A stretch of 64,000 nt of DNA from Desulfobulbaceae bacterium (lineage in GTDB: Bacteria; Desulfobacterota; Desulfobulbia; Desulfobulbales; Desulfurivibrionaceae), in contig SJBG01000004.1 in NCBI GenBank assembly GCA_004332195.1, positions 1-64,000 on the forward strand, read 5' to 3'. Made by a program: the position numbers and the translations under genes. Positions 26,709 through 35,260 of this stretch are shown here, piece by piece (position 1 is the first letter of the stretch; every line of letters starts with the position of its first letter). A model generated the notes under the pieces. That model had not been told where the DNA came from. It searched no databases and was given only the letters and a program-made list of their open reading frames with translations.

Positions 26709-27086
26709 CTAATTCCGGGGGGCATCTCCGGGGGCGCCACCAGGGGTATCCCCGGGACCAGCCTGGGGCAAGGGAATGACCACCGGATCAGGGGCCGGAG
26801 CCACTTCCTCCACACCAACCACCGGTGTTGGCATTACTTCCATCACCGAACCGTCACCGACCCGGGCGGAGAAATAAGCCAGGGAAAGCGAAGTAATCAT
26901 AAAGACCACGGCGGCGGCGGTGGTGATCTTGTTCATCATCGGCAACGGACCTTCGGTGCCGAACAAGGTTTGGCTGGAGCCCCCGAAGGAGGCGCCGACG
27001 GACGCGCCCTTACCTTGCTGCAGAAGTACAATGATCACCAAAAAAAAGCAGACAAAAAGGTGCGCGACAATCAGAAAGGTTAGCAT
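26709..27086 (-). CDS. secG: preprotein translocase subunit SecG
   Basis: A 125-residue membrane protein with two helices flanking the signature 'LLQQGKGASVGASFGGSSQ-TLFGTEG'. The second helix is 'AAAVVFMITSLSLAYFSAR'. The C-terminal third is Pro/Gly-rich and low-complexity (ending PGDTPGGAPGDAPRN), longer than typical SecG. ATG 27086 gives the normal N-terminus; an upstream start at 27119 is less likely. It follows tpiA by 41 bp in the gap-pgk-tpiA-secG run. Confidence 0.93.
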   Translation of the reverse strand: MLTFLIVAHLFVCFFLVIIVLLQQGKGASVGASFGGSSQTLFGTEGPLPMMNKITTAAAVVFMITSLSLAYFSARVGDGSVMEVMPTPVVGVEEVAPAPDPVVIPLPQAGPGDTPGGAPGDAPRN

Positions 27087-27127
27087 TTTTGGTTCACCGA
27101 TAATAAAAACAGCGCTCACCCACCAAA

Positions 27128-27877
27128 CTAAACAAAACGGATGACGCGCTCAAAAGACTCGGCCGCCAGAGAAGCGCCGCCGACCAAGGCCCCGTCAACA
27201 TCCGCCAAAGCCATGAGTTCGTCGATATTGGCGGCATTAACGCTGCCACCATACAGGATTCTAGTGGTGGTGGCAATGTTTTTCTCATACAAAGCGGAGA
27301 GCAGACGCCGCACGAATTTATGGGCCTCTTGAGCCTGGGCAGGGGTAGCGGTTTGGCCAGTGCCAATGGCCCAGACCGGCTCATAGGCCATGACCAGCCG
27401 GGCCGGGTCGCTGAGAGTTACTTGGTTCAAGCCCTGCCGGATCTGCGCCTCCAGCACCGCCATAGTACGCCCGGCCTCGCGCTCGGCTAAAGTTTCTCCG
27501 ATGCACAGGATGGGAACCAGACCTTGCTGCATGGCCCCACGCAGACGTTGGTTAATCATCCGATTATCTTCATGGAAGATATGACGTCGTTCGGAATGGC
27601 CGACGATCACCATTCGACAGCCCAGTTCTCGCAGCATCGGCGGGGAGATCTCCCCGGTGAAGGCTCCTTTTTTCGCCCAGCCAACATTCTGGGCAGCCAG
27701 GATCAAGCGCTCACCAACCACCGCCCGGACCGTCGCCAGAGCCGTGAAGGGCGGGGCGATGACTACCTCCCGATCAGGACAATCGGCGGCCACCTTGGCC
27801 GCCGCCGTCGCCAGAGCTTCGGCTTCATCAAGACTCAGGTGCATCTTCCAGTTGCCGACAATCAGTGGCACGCGCAT
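27128..27877 (-). CDS. tpiA: triosephosphate isomerase
   Basis: A 249-residue TIM barrel interconverting DHAP and GAP. The substrate lysine is in 'VGNWKMH', the electrophilic histidine in 'VIVGHSERRHIF', the catalytic glutamate in 'YEPVWAIGTG', and the phosphate loop in 'ILYGGSVNAANIDELM'. AAAAGGAG sits six bases before the ATG. It belongs to the minus-strand glycolytic cluster gap-pgk-tpiA. Confidence 0.97.
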   Translation of the reverse strand: MRVPLIVGNWKMHLSLDEAEALATAAAKVAADCPDREVVIAPPFTALATVRAVVGERLILAAQNVGWAKKGAFTGEISPPMLRELGCRMVIVGHSERRHIFHEDNRMINQRLRGAMQQGLVPILCIGETLAEREAGRTMAVLEAQIRQGLNQVTLSDPARLVMAYEPVWAIGTGQTATPAQAQEAHKFVRRLLSALYEKNIATTTRILYGGSVNAANIDELMALADVDGALVGGASLAAESFERVIRFV

Positions 27878-27909
27878 AGCTTCTCCTTTTTTCCGGTTTT
27901 CCGGTCAAA

Positions 27910-28010
27910 TTTGATGGTCTCGTAAAAAATCCAAAAATCTTTTTTTGTCGTAAGTCGTTGAGCTAACGTCACCGATTTTGGAAATTTCGACTTTTTACGA
28001 GACCATCAAA
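27910..28010. mobile_element. 101-bp palindromic MITE-like element (family 3)
   Basis: TTTGATGGTCTCGTAAAAA at the left end is repeated in perfect inverse orientation at the right end, between pgk and tpiA. No coding potential. It could fold into a long hairpin in the pgk-tpiA transcript and affect read-through. The gap stop region (29275-29290) carries a short resemblance to the same terminus, perhaps a remnant. Confidence 0.65.
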
Positions 28011-28053
28011 CCCTGCAGCGGAAGTCACTGAAAGTCTTTTACGACGGAAGTCA

Positions 28054-29232
28054 TTAGGCCGCCAAAGCTTCTACCCCCGGCAGCTTCTTGCCCTCCATCA
28101 GCATCAGGAAAGCCCCACCGCCGGTAGAGACGTAGGAAATACTGGCGAACTCTCCGGCTCGGTGTACCGCGACATCGGTATCGCCACCCCCGACAATAGT
28201 CAGGGCATGGGAGCGGGCCACTGCCTGAACCATAGCCATGGTCCCACGAGCAAAAGCATCGATTTCAAACACCCCCATGGGACCGTTCCAGATAATGGTC
28301 CTGGCGTCTTCCAGGGCCTCGTTAAAAAGCAGGGTGCTGGCCGGGCCGATATCAAGAGCCATCCAGGTCGCTGGGATTTCCTGATAGGTAACTCGTTTGG
28401 TTTCGACCTGGGCATCCAACTCCGGAGCTACAATACAATCCACCGGCAGATAAAGCTTGACCCCTTTTTCCTGGGCTTTGATTACCAGCCTACGGGCGGT
28501 GTCCAGCAGGTCCTCCTCGACTTTGGAGCGGCCCACGTCCACCCCTTGGCTTTTGAGAAAGGTGTTGGCCATGGCGCCACCGATGATCATCTTGTCCACC
28601 CGATCCATGAGGTTGGTCAAGGCCCCGAGCTTACTGGAGACTTTGGCTCCGCCGATGATCGCCACCAAAGGTCGGATGGGATTGCTCACCGAGCGATAAA
28701 AATAGTCTATCTCTCTTTGCAAAAGCAATCCGGCGGCCTTCCCTTTGGTAAAACGCGGGACTCCCACCACCGAGGCATGGGCGCGATGGGCCACCGCAAA
28801 AGCGTCGTTGATATAAATTTCGGCCAAAGCCGCCAGCGCGCGGGCAAAGGTTTGATCGTTGGCCTGCTCTCCCGGATGAAAGCGCAAATTCTCCAAAAGC
28901 AGAATCTCGCCCGGCATCAGAGCGGCGGCCAGGGCTTCGACCTCCGGCCCCAGGCAATCCGGAGCCAGCCCGACCTCTTTGCCGATCAGCCGGGAAAGCC
29001 GCTTGGCCGTCGGGGCCAGACTGAACTCGGCTTTGACCTGACCTTTAGGGCGGCCCAGGTGGGAACAGATAATAATAGCAGCGTTTTCATCGAGGGCATG
29101 ATTCAAGGTGGGCAGCACCGAACGAATCCGGATATCATCGGTGATATTGCCCTGCTCATCCAGGGGGACATTGAAGTCCACCCGAACAAGCAGCTTCTTG
29201 CCGCGAATATCGATGTCCTTGATGTTTTTCAT
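28054..29232 (-). CDS. pgk: phosphoglycerate kinase
   Basis: About 392 residues, the normal size. The N-terminal domain shows '[20 protein letters not shown]', 'SHLGRPKG' and '[16 protein letters not shown]'; the hinge and nucleotide side show '[14 protein letters not shown]' and '[17 protein letters not shown]', ending '[20 protein letters not shown]'. The frame opens six codons earlier (29250), but MKNIKDIDI is the family-like start. It follows gap by 51 bp. Confidence 0.96.
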   Translation of the reverse strand: MKNIKDIDIRGKKLLVRVDFNVPLDEQGNITDDIRIRSVLPTLNHALDENAAIIICSHLGRPKGQVKAEFSLAPTAKRLSRLIGKEVGLAPDCLGPEVEALAAALMPGEILLLENLRFHPGEQANDQTFARALAALAEIYINDAFAVAHRAHASVVGVPRFTKGKAAGLLLQREIDYFYRSVSNPIRPLVAIIGGAKVSSKLGALTNLMDRVDKMIIGGAMANTFLKSQGVDVGRSKVEEDLLDTARRLVIKAQEKGVKLYLPVDCIVAPELDAQVETKRVTYQEIPATWMALDIGPASTLLFNEALEDARTIIWNGPMGVFEIDAFARGTMAMVQAVARSHALTIVGGGDTDVAVHRAGEFASISYVSTGGGAFLMLMEGKKLPGVEALAA

Positions 29233-29283
29233 TTTGTTTTTCCGATCCATATAAAGTCATGCCACTGAGGTCATAACAGACCA

Positions 29284-30495
29284 TCAAACCAGTTGGTCGG
29301 CCATACTAACGGTACGGTCGCCGAGTACATTAGTGTAACTGCCCAATTCGTTGTCATACCAACCGTAAACCACTGCCTGAGTCACCGACACTTCCAGCCG
29401 GTCAGGAGCGCCAACGCAGTTAAATTGACCAAGATTAACCATGATCGGAGCGGTGCGGGTATGGGTTTCCCGCCCCTCAATCACAGTGGCGGCGGTCGGC
29501 ATCCCGATAATGTCGCTGGAGACCAGTTGCTCGTCGGTATACTGGAGATAGGTGGTCTGCTTGCCGTAGTTCCGATAAACGGAGTTGAGCAGTTCGCGGT
29601 TGATTGGTTGGCCGGAGTCGTCCTGGAAGTTGACCACCAGGATAATCAGGGAACCGGTGGAAAGGGGAACCCGCACCGATTCAGCAATAAACCCGATTTT
29701 TTTCATCTCGGGAATCACTAGGGGCAGAGTCTTGGCGGCGCCGGTGGAGGTCAAAATAATGTTGTTGAGGATGCTGCGGTTCTTGCGCAGATCGGTGGCT
29801 CCAGCCCCGGGCACTCGGTCCAGCACCGGTTGACTGCCGGTGGCGGCGTGCACCGTAACCATCGAAGCGCTGAGGATTTTATCGGCCCCGAAATAGTCGA
29901 GCAGCGGCTTCACCATAAAGGAGAGACAAGTGGTGGTACAGGAGGCGGCTGAGACCAAAAGATGACGGGCCGGGTCATAATCACCGTCGTTAATGCCCAT
30001 TACCGTAGTTATCACGTCTGCGGGCATTTCCATCCCCTTCTGCTTGATCTTGAAGGGGGCCGAGAGCAACACTTTTTCCGCCCCACCCTGCAGGTGCCCG
30101 CGTAAAGATCCCCGTGGGTCATCAATATCGGCGGTGGGATCATAGAAAGCCCCGGTGGTATCCATCACCAACCTGACGCCGTTTTCCTTCCAGGCAATTT
30201 CTTTGGGATCGCGCGCAAGGCGCAGAATTTTAACCGCCACCGAGTCCACCTTCATGGTCCCCGCAGACTCATTGAGATCACTGATAACCGAGGCGGGCGC
30301 TTTGCAACCGTAAAGGTAACTGCCGATTCGACCGTAACTGCTATCTCGCTCGATCACCCCGGCAATATCGGCCAGGGAAGTGCCGACCTCACGGCCAACG
30401 TTGACCACAATCTCGGAAAAATATTTGCGAGCAACCTGATGCCAGAGAGAGAGTTTGCCGATTCGGCCAAGGCCGTTAATCCCCAATGTCGCCAT
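29284..30495 (-). CDS. gap: glyceraldehyde-3-phosphate dehydrogenase, divergent form
   Basis: A 403-residue GAPDH, about 65-70 residues longer than E. coli GapA. The NAD loop GINGLGRIGKLSLW and the catalytic cysteine in 'SAASCTTTCLSF' are clear, but the usual 'CTTNC' asparagine is threonine. 'HAATGSQPVLDRVPGAGATD' replaces the usual HSYTGDQ-like block, and the C-terminus reads 'WYDNELGSYTNVLGD' rather than YDNEWGYS. These differences put it outside the classical GapA group. AGGAGG precedes the ATG by six bases, fixing the start. Cofactor preference cannot be read. Confidence 0.9.
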   Translation of the reverse strand: MATLGINGLGRIGKLSLWHQVARKYFSEIVVNVGREVGTSLADIAGVIERDSSYGRIGSYLYGCKAPASVISDLNESAGTMKVDSVAVKILRLARDPKEIAWKENGVRLVMDTTGAFYDPTADIDDPRGSLRGHLQGGAEKVLLSAPFKIKQKGMEMPADVITTVMGINDGDYDPARHLLVSAASCTTTCLSFMVKPLLDYFGADKILSASMVTVHAATGSQPVLDRVPGAGATDLRKNRSILNNIILTSTGAAKTLPLVIPEMKKIGFIAESVRVPLSTGSLIILVVNFQDDSGQPINRELLNSVYRNYGKQTTYLQYTDEQLVSSDIIGMPTAATVIEGRETHTRTAPIMVNLGQFNCVGAPDRLEVSVTQAVVYGWYDNELGSYTNVLGDRTVSMADQLV

Positions 30496-30592
30496 GCACA
30501 GCCTCCTTGCTAAAGTTATTTTTAAGATTCTTGCAAAAAGCTCGTCCTTTTTTTTGATTTGCCTAAGTGTTACCAGTATCACTGGCGGGTTG

Positions 30593-32098
30593 TCAAGTTT
30601 CGGTTGGGTGAGTTTCGGTTGGGTGAGTTTCGGTTGGGTGATCGGTTGGATGATGGTTCTCCTTGGCCAGGTGTAAAGCCCGGGGTTGAAGATCCAGGAC
30701 TTCGGGACCATCCAGATCCTTGCCAACGGTAGGATCAAGCTCCTTAAGCTTGCGGGCTGTCACCAGCACCCGACTTTCCAAAGAACCCACCGCCTTGTTA
30801 TAAGACTCCACCGCCCCGGCAAGCCCCCGCCGCATGGCATGGAAATGATTGGCCAGCACCACCAGACGATCATAGAGGTTCCGACCCAACTCACCGATCT
30901 GATGGGCATGTTCGGCAATCTTTTCCTGACGCCAGCCGTAAGAAACCGCCCGCAGCAGGGCAATCAGGGTGGTGGGGGTGGCCAGAATCACCCGCTGACT
31001 TACCCCAAATTCGATAAGCTCAGGGTCTTGCTCAAGAGCTGCGCTGAAAAAGTTTTCGCCGGGTAGAAACAAAACTACAAACTCCGGACTGGGCTGAAAT
31101 TGTTCCCAGTAAAATTTGGAGGAAAGCTGAATTAAGTGAGTGCGAATCTGCCGGGCGTGTTCCAGTATTTTTTGTCGACGGGTGTCCTCGTCGATGGCCT
31201 CCAAGGCTTCGAGATAGGCGGAAAGCACCGCCTTGGAATCGACCACGACTCGCTTGTTGTTGGGTAATTTTATCAACAAATCAGGGCGCAGACGACCATC
31301 ATTCCCCTGGATGGATTTCTGCTCGTTGAAATCGCAGTATTCCACCATCCCAGCCATCTCCACAACTCGCCGCAGTTGGATTTCTCCCCATCGTCCCCGA
31401 ACATGGGGGGCTCGCAGGGCCCGGACCAGGTTGGTGGTTTCCCCCTGGAGCCGAACCTGGGAAGTGGCCAAGGAGCGGACCTGTTCCGTGAGCCCGGCAT
31501 AAGCCTCGATTCGTTCCTTTTCCACCTGACGTAACTGGCGGTCAACTTTGTCCAGGGACTCTCGCAACGGTCGCACCATTTCCTGGATGGCCTGACGACG
31601 CTGTTCCATGTCCCCACCGGCCCTTTCCTGGAGCCGTCCCATGGCCTCCTTGGCCAACGCTAGAAAAGATTGGCTGTTTTGCTGAAAAATTTCGCCGGAA
31701 AGCGCCTTAAAGCTATCGGCTAACTCCCGACGGGCCTCCAGGAGCAGGGCCTGTTTTTCCTCGGTGACCTTACGTTCGCCGCTGAGATTTGCGGTCAGTT
31801 CGGCCACCCGGTCGCTTAATCCGCGGTTTTCCTTTTGTAATTCGCAAGCCAGTTCCGCGCATCGGGCGATCTCAGTCCGAGCCTCTTCAAGCCGCAGATC
31901 GCGTCCGGAAAGCCGTTCCTCCCAAACCGAACCCTCAGCCTGGCGATGCTGTTCGGCCGCCGTCATCAGGCGGATGGTAAGTTGCTCCTCCCGACGGCGC
32001 GCCCGTTGCCGCCAATAAAACCAGAGCGCCACTCCCCCGACTACCAGACCGCCGCCGAAGGCCGCCAACAACAAACCAGTATTGACCGCTGATAACAT
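30593..32098 (-). CDS. rmuC: DNA recombination protein RmuC
   Basis: A 501-residue protein. An N-terminal membrane anchor (residues 5-28) is followed by a long coiled coil and the RmuC nuclease-like domain with '[20 protein letters not shown]', '[20 protein letters not shown]' and '[13 protein letters not shown]'. RmuC limits inversions at short inverted repeats; its enzymatic activity is inferred from a PD-(D/E)XK-like fold. ATG 32098 has GGAGA upstream. The C-terminus ends in repeated THPTE units encoded by a 15-bp tandem repeat. Confidence 0.93.
   Translation of the reverse strand: MLSAVNTGLLLAAFGGGLVVGGVALWFYWRQRARRREEQLTIRLMTAAEQHRQAEGSVWEERLSGRDLRLEEARTEIARCAELACELQKENRGLSDRVAELTANLSGERKVTEEKQALLLEARRELADSFKALSGEIFQQNSQSFLALAKEAMGRLQERAGGDMEQRRQAIQEMVRPLRESLDKVDRQLRQVEKERIEAYAGLTEQVRSLATSQVRLQGETTNLVRALRAPHVRGRWGEIQLRRVVEMAGMVEYCDFNEQKSIQGNDGRLRPDLLIKLPNNKRVVVDSKAVLSAYLEALEAIDEDTRRQKILEHARQIRTHLIQLSSKFYWEQFQPSPEFVVLFLPGENFFSAALEQDPELIEFGVSQRVILATPTTLIALLRAVSYGWRQEKIAEHAHQIGELGRNLYDRLVVLANHFHAMRRGLAGAVESYNKAVGSLESRVLVTARKLKELDPTVGKDLDGPEVLDLQPRALHLAKENHHPTDHPTETHPTETHPTET
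30597..30650. repeat. 15-bp tandem repeat at the rmuC 3' end
   Basis: About three and a half units of TTTCGGTTGGGTGAG (plus strand) encode repeated Thr-His-Pro-Thr-Glu at the RmuC terminus. The unit is a multiple of three. Confidence 0.85.
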
Positions 32099-32140
32099 GG
32101 ATTTCTCCGCCGAGACCAATCTCGATAACCTTGCTGGACG

Positions 32141-32187
32141 CATCACGTCACATCACATCGCATCACATCGCATCACATCGCATCGCA
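32141..32187. repeat. 10-bp tandem repeat upstream of rmuC
   Basis: CATCACATCG-type decamers repeat about four times, with partial units at both ends, in the 5' region of rmuC just outside the start. Non-coding in any convincing frame. The rest of the rmuC to tRNA interval (32190-32358) shows nothing. Confidence 0.8.
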
Positions 32188-32359
32188 CCCTACCACAAAA
32201 ACAGCAGAGCGACACCAATCCCTGACTTTTCACCTTTGGACATCACTAAGAAAAGAGCGCCATCAAACCTCTCCGACAGGGCGGAGCGCCTCACGTGCCG
32301 CCTATCGGCGACACCCGCCGGCAAATCTCCCTGTTGGCAAATCTGTTGGCAAATCTCCC

Positions 32360-32388
32360 TTGACAAACCAAGGTCAACCGGTTATGAG
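32360..32388 (+). promoter_or_regulatory. sigma-70 promoter of the tRNA(CAU) gene
   Basis: TTGACA is followed after exactly 17 bases by TATGAG, about 33 bases before the tRNA. The -35 is perfect and the -10 differs at two positions. Confidence 0.75.
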
Positions 32389-32420
32389 TAGCGGTTGTTC
32401 AGAAGCTCCGATGGCAACAT

Positions 32421-32497
32421 GGGCCCATAGCTCAGTTGGTTAGAGCCACCGGCTCATAACCGGTCGGTCCCTGGTTCGAGTCCAGGTGGGCCCACCA
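32421..32497 (+). tRNA. tRNA with CAU anticodon, probably tRNA-Ile2
   Basis: A complete cloverleaf: GGGCCCA acceptor with TGGGCCC, D-arm GCTCAGTTGGTTAGAGC, anticodon stem-loop CCGG-CTCATAA-CCGG, T-arm CCTGGTTCGAGTCCAGG, encoded CCA. CAU can mean elongator Met or lysidine-modified Ile2. The GGCTCATAACC anticodon arm resembles Ile2 genes I know, such as that of Bacillus subtilis, more than Met genes. The identity is therefore probable rather than proven. Confidence 0.85.
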
Positions 32498-32611
32498 ACT
32501 TTTTACCAGTAAACTCTGATAATGATCCACGGTAATTTTGTTCCGCCAAAATCAATAAAAGCGATTAAGTGCTTTCCGCTCACCGGCAAGCCGGATCCCA
32601 TAAACCACAAA

Positions 32612-32645
32612 AGGTGCGACTTCCTCCCGGTCGGCACCTTTTTTT
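32612..32645 (+). terminator. intrinsic terminator downstream of the tRNA(CAU)
   Basis: AGGTGC-GAC pairs with GTC-GGCACCT and is followed by a run of seven T residues. It lies about 115 bp past the tRNA and before the Nif3-like gene. Confidence 0.8.
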
Positions 32646-32671
32646 ATCCTCAAAAAATATGATTTGCCGCT

Positions 32672-32738
32672 CAAACCCAAACCCAAGCCCAAATCTAAAC
32701 CCAAGTCCAAGCTTGAGCCCGAACATCAACCCAAACAT
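32672..32738. repeat. CCCAAA/CCCAAG hexamer tract before the Nif3-like gene
   Basis: About ten imperfect 6-bp units, in frame with the following gene and encoding alternating Lys-Pro/Lys-Ser dipeptides if translated from TTG 32664. Confidence 0.8.
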
Positions 32739-32741
32739 GGT

Positions 32742-33728
32742 ATGATTTCAACCCTCGATATCAATAAATTACTAAAGTTACTGAACGCCATCAGCCCTTT
32801 CAATCAGGCCGAAGACTGGGACAACGTCGGGTTGATGGTGGGCGACCCCGGTCAGAAGGTCCGCGGCATCCTTCTGGCCCTGGACCCCACCGAAGTCCTA
32901 CTCGCCGAATGCCGCATCCGCAACTGCAACACCGTGATCACCCACCACCCACTGATTTTCCATCCCCTGAAAAATATTCGCACGGATCACCCGCCCGGCC
33001 GCCTGCTGGCCACCGCGCTCAAGCACGAAATTAATGTCATCGCCTGCCATACCAATCTGGACGCGCTGGTCGGCGGAGTCAGTGACATTCTCGCCCAACG
33101 CCTTGGCTTAATCAATTTGCAACCCCTGCAACCTCTGCACTCCCCGCAACCCTCTCAACGCTTGCAATCCTGGTCACCAACCGCTTCTTCATCGTCAACC
33201 GCTTCCACAAATTGCCCCGGTTTCGGCCGAATCGGTGAGCTGACAAACCCCATGGCCGGTGAAACTTTTTTGGTCAAATTACTCGACACCCTGGATTTGG
33301 AAGCAGCTCCGGTGGCTGGCCCGCTGCCGACCATGGTCAACCGGGTCGCAGTTTGCGGCGGCAGCGGTTCAGACTTTGCGGAGAGAGCTCGCCAGACCTC
33401 TGCGGATATTTACGTTTCCGCGGAAATCAAGCATGCCGTTGCCCGCTGGGCCGAAACGCACGATTTCTGCGTGGTTGACGTTGGACATTACCCCAGCGAA
33501 AACCCGATGATCGCACAACTGGCTCAATTGCTGACCTCTGAGCTGGCAAGCGCCGGATTCCACGACATTCCGGTGCGAATCAGCCGCCAGCAACGCAACC
33601 CCTTCCGGCTTTTTTACCGTGACCAAATAAAACACCCAAGATACGACAACTCCGACCAAAGATCAGGGTTTTCCCATAACCCATTATCGCATCCGTTAAC
33701 CAGGAACCCCTACGAGGCACCAACTTGA
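32742..33728 (+). CDS. Nif3-like dinuclear metal center protein (YbgI/YqfO family)
   Basis: About 328 residues. Family hallmarks: 'NQAEDWDNVGLMVGD', the metal-binding 'VITHHPLIFHPLKN', 'VIACHTNLDALVGGVSDILA', and near the end 'YVSAEIKHAVARWAETH' and 'CVVDVGHYPSENP'. The frame is open from TTG 32664 through a CCCAAA-type repeat encoding KPKPKPKSKPKSK; ATG 32742 gives the family-like start, though no SD is visible at either. A Gln/Pro/Ser-rich insertion (about residues 125-157 from 32742) is also simple-sequence. Function unknown; related proteins are GTP-cyclohydrolase-I-like structural homologues. Confidence 0.88.
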   Translation: MISTLDINKLLKLLNAISPFNQAEDWDNVGLMVGDPGQKVRGILLALDPTEVLLAECRIRNCNTVITHHPLIFHPLKNIRTDHPPGRLLATALKHEINVIACHTNLDALVGGVSDILAQRLGLINLQPLQPLHSPQPSQRLQSWSPTASSSSTASTNCPGFGRIGELTNPMAGETFLVKLLDTLDLEAAPVAGPLPTMVNRVAVCGGSGSDFAERARQTSADIYVSAEIKHAVARWAETHDFCVVDVGHYPSENPMIAQLAQLLTSELASAGFHDIPVRISRQQRNPFRLFYRDQIKHPRYDNSDQRSGFSHNPLSHPLTRNPYEAPT

Positions 33729-34450
33729 AAGATGAAATTGTGCGACTAAAGACTCTGCAGGCCATTGATCTGGAAATCTGCGCCCTGGACCAACAGTTGG
33801 CAACAGTTAACTCCGGCCTGGAAAAACGACGCGAAGCAATCAGCCTGAATCAGGAGGAAGCTACGCGACTCCGGGAAAAACAACAAGCCCTTGAACGGCG
33901 GCGGGGGGAACTGGAAATTGGTTTTGCGGAAGATCGGGTCAAGATCAGCGATCGCCAGACCAAAATGATGAACATCAAAACCGACCGCGAGTACCAGAGC
34001 CTGCTCAAGGAAAGCGAGAACGCCAAGCAGGCCAACAAGGATCGGGAAGAGGAATTGCTTAGGATCGCTGAGGAACTGGAGGCGATCACCCAAAAAACTA
34101 AAGAGACCGATCACCTTCGGTCCGGCGAGGAAAAACTACTGACCGAAGACCGCGCAGTCGCTGCCAAGAAGACCGCCGCGCTGAACACTGGCAAGGGAAA
34201 AATGCTGAAAAAGCGGGCCGGCAAAGCTAAAGAGGTTGCGGTCACCATCCTCAAGAAATACGAAATACTGCGGGAACGCCGTCACGGCCTGGCCTTAGTC
34301 GGGGTCGAGAACGGAGTCTGCCGGGGTTGTTTCGTGAATATCCCCCCTCAGCTTTTCAACGATCTGATCAAGGAAGAAAAGATGTTGATCTGCCCCAACT
34401 GCAACCGGATCATGTATCACCAAGCGGTCGAGAAAGAAGCGGAAAAATAA
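33725..34450 (+). CDS. coiled-coil zinc-ribbon protein (CT398-like, zf-RING_7)
   Basis: A 241-residue protein: about 170 residues of heptad-rich antiparallel coiled coil, then a C4 zinc ribbon CRGCFVNIPPQLFNDLI...ICPNCNRIMY. This matches the family typified by chlamydial CT398 and Helicobacter HP0958, implicated in secretion and flagellar or sigma-54 functions; the role here is unknown. The start is TTG with GAGG seven bases upstream, overlapping the stop of the Nif3-like gene (TTGA), so the pair is translationally coupled. This pair often neighbours rnpB in related bacteria. Confidence 0.88.
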   Translation: MKDEIVRLKTLQAIDLEICALDQQLATVNSGLEKRREAISLNQEEATRLREKQQALERRRGELEIGFAEDRVKISDRQTKMMNIKTDREYQSLLKESENAKQANKDREEELLRIAEELEAITQKTKETDHLRSGEEKLLTEDRAVAAKKTAALNTGKGKMLKKRAGKAKEVAVTILKKYEILRERRHGLALVGVENGVCRGCFVNIPPQLFNDLIKEEKMLICPNCNRIMYHQAVEKEAEK

Positions 34451-34537
34451 AGGCGCTGCTTCCTTGGCGGAGTTTTGCCGCCATCGACAACGACCAAAAG
34501 TCTGAAACCGGCGGTCACCAAGCTGACGACTTGATCC

Positions 34538-34566
34538 TTGTTTTTCTGCGACCAAGTCCTTATAGT
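34538..34566 (+). promoter_or_regulatory. promoter of rnpB
   Basis: TTGTTT and TATAGT are separated by 17 bases, with the -10 ending nine bases before the first paired base of the RNase P RNA. Confidence 0.7.
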
Positions 34567-34574
34567 CAGCTCTG

Positions 34575-34939
34575 GATCGGGGCGGGCGCATGGTCGCTGG
34601 CGGGAGGTTTATCACCGACGGCCGGAGGAAAGTCCGAACTCCGCGGGGCAGGGAGGTTCGTAACGCGAACCGGGGGTAACCCCAGGGAAAGTGCCACAGA
34701 AAATATACCGCCGGGCAACCGGTAAGGGTGAAATGGCGAGGTAAGAGCTCACCGCTTGCCGGGTGACCGGCAAGGCAGGGTAAACCCCTCCCGGAGCAAG
34801 ATCAAATAGGGAAACGTTTGAGGGCGGCCCGTCCGAAGTTTCCGGGTAGATCGCAAGAGACATCGGGCGACCGATGTCCCTAGAGAAATGACCATGACCC
34901 GTCAGGGTACAGAATTCGGCTTACAGCCCGCCCCGATCC
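34575..34939 (+). ncRNA. rnpB: RNase P RNA (bacterial type A)
   Basis: A complete ~365-nt M1 RNA. The ends pair (GATCGGGGCGGGC with GCCCGCCCCGATC). The conserved CRI-CRIII block 'GGAGGAAAGTCCGAACTCC' appears near the 5' end as GCCGGAGGAAAGTCCGAACT, with 'CAGGGAAAGTGCCACAGAAA' in the middle and 'ACAGAATTCGGCTTACAGCC' close to the 3' end. A T-run follows directly (34940-34945) and serves as terminator. Confidence 0.97.
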
Positions 34940-34947
34940 TTTTTTGC

Positions 34948-35083
34948 TTCGTAAAAGCTCACCGGCACCCCATCTTCGCCAATTTTGGCCTTCTTGCGTA
35001 GCACACACTATACTTCGAAGGCATCTAATGAACGAATCTGAGGCACCGGTAAACTTTCACCGCTCTGAATTTCGCTGAATTTA
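34948..35083 (-). repeat. diverged repeat, family 4, copy 2
   Basis: The interval right after rnpB aligns, as the reverse complement, along its length with the trpD-flanking repeat: ATTTCGCTGAATTT-like end, CTTCGAAGTATAG core, and GGCGAAGATGGGGTGCCGGTGA. In one minus-strand frame the last part reads LRKKAKIGEDGVPVSFYEAK, similar in spacing to the lpxC-antisense peptide. It is bordered on the right by MITE1 copy D. Confidence 0.55.
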
Positions 35084-35211
35084 GGCTATCTTGAAAAATC
35101 AGCTATTTTGTTCGAGTTTACGGATATGGTTGATATTCCGAGGGTAATTTTTTGAGCATAACGCAGAAATCGAGGCGGTTGCCGACGAAAGAGCAATTAT
35201 TCAAGGTGGCC
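35084..35211. mobile_element. MITE1 copy D (128 bp, TTTA target duplication)
   Basis: Complete ends with some internal loss and a small insertion (GAGGCGGTTGCCGAC). Flanked by TTTA at 35080-35083 and 35212-35215. It inserted at the edge of family 4 copy 2, upstream of ispDF. Confidence 0.88.
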
Positions 35212-35260
35212 TTTAGTGTATCTATTATCTTGATTTTGTTCCGGGTCAACTCATCAACTT

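Noticed and set aside
28162-29268. 368-residue plus-strand frame opposite pgk
   Set aside because: Shadow of pgk; the translation has no domain and pgk is fully conserved.
32131-32391. 86-residue frame beginning with His/Ser repeats
   Set aside because: It is a translation of the decamer repeat and the tRNA promoter region.
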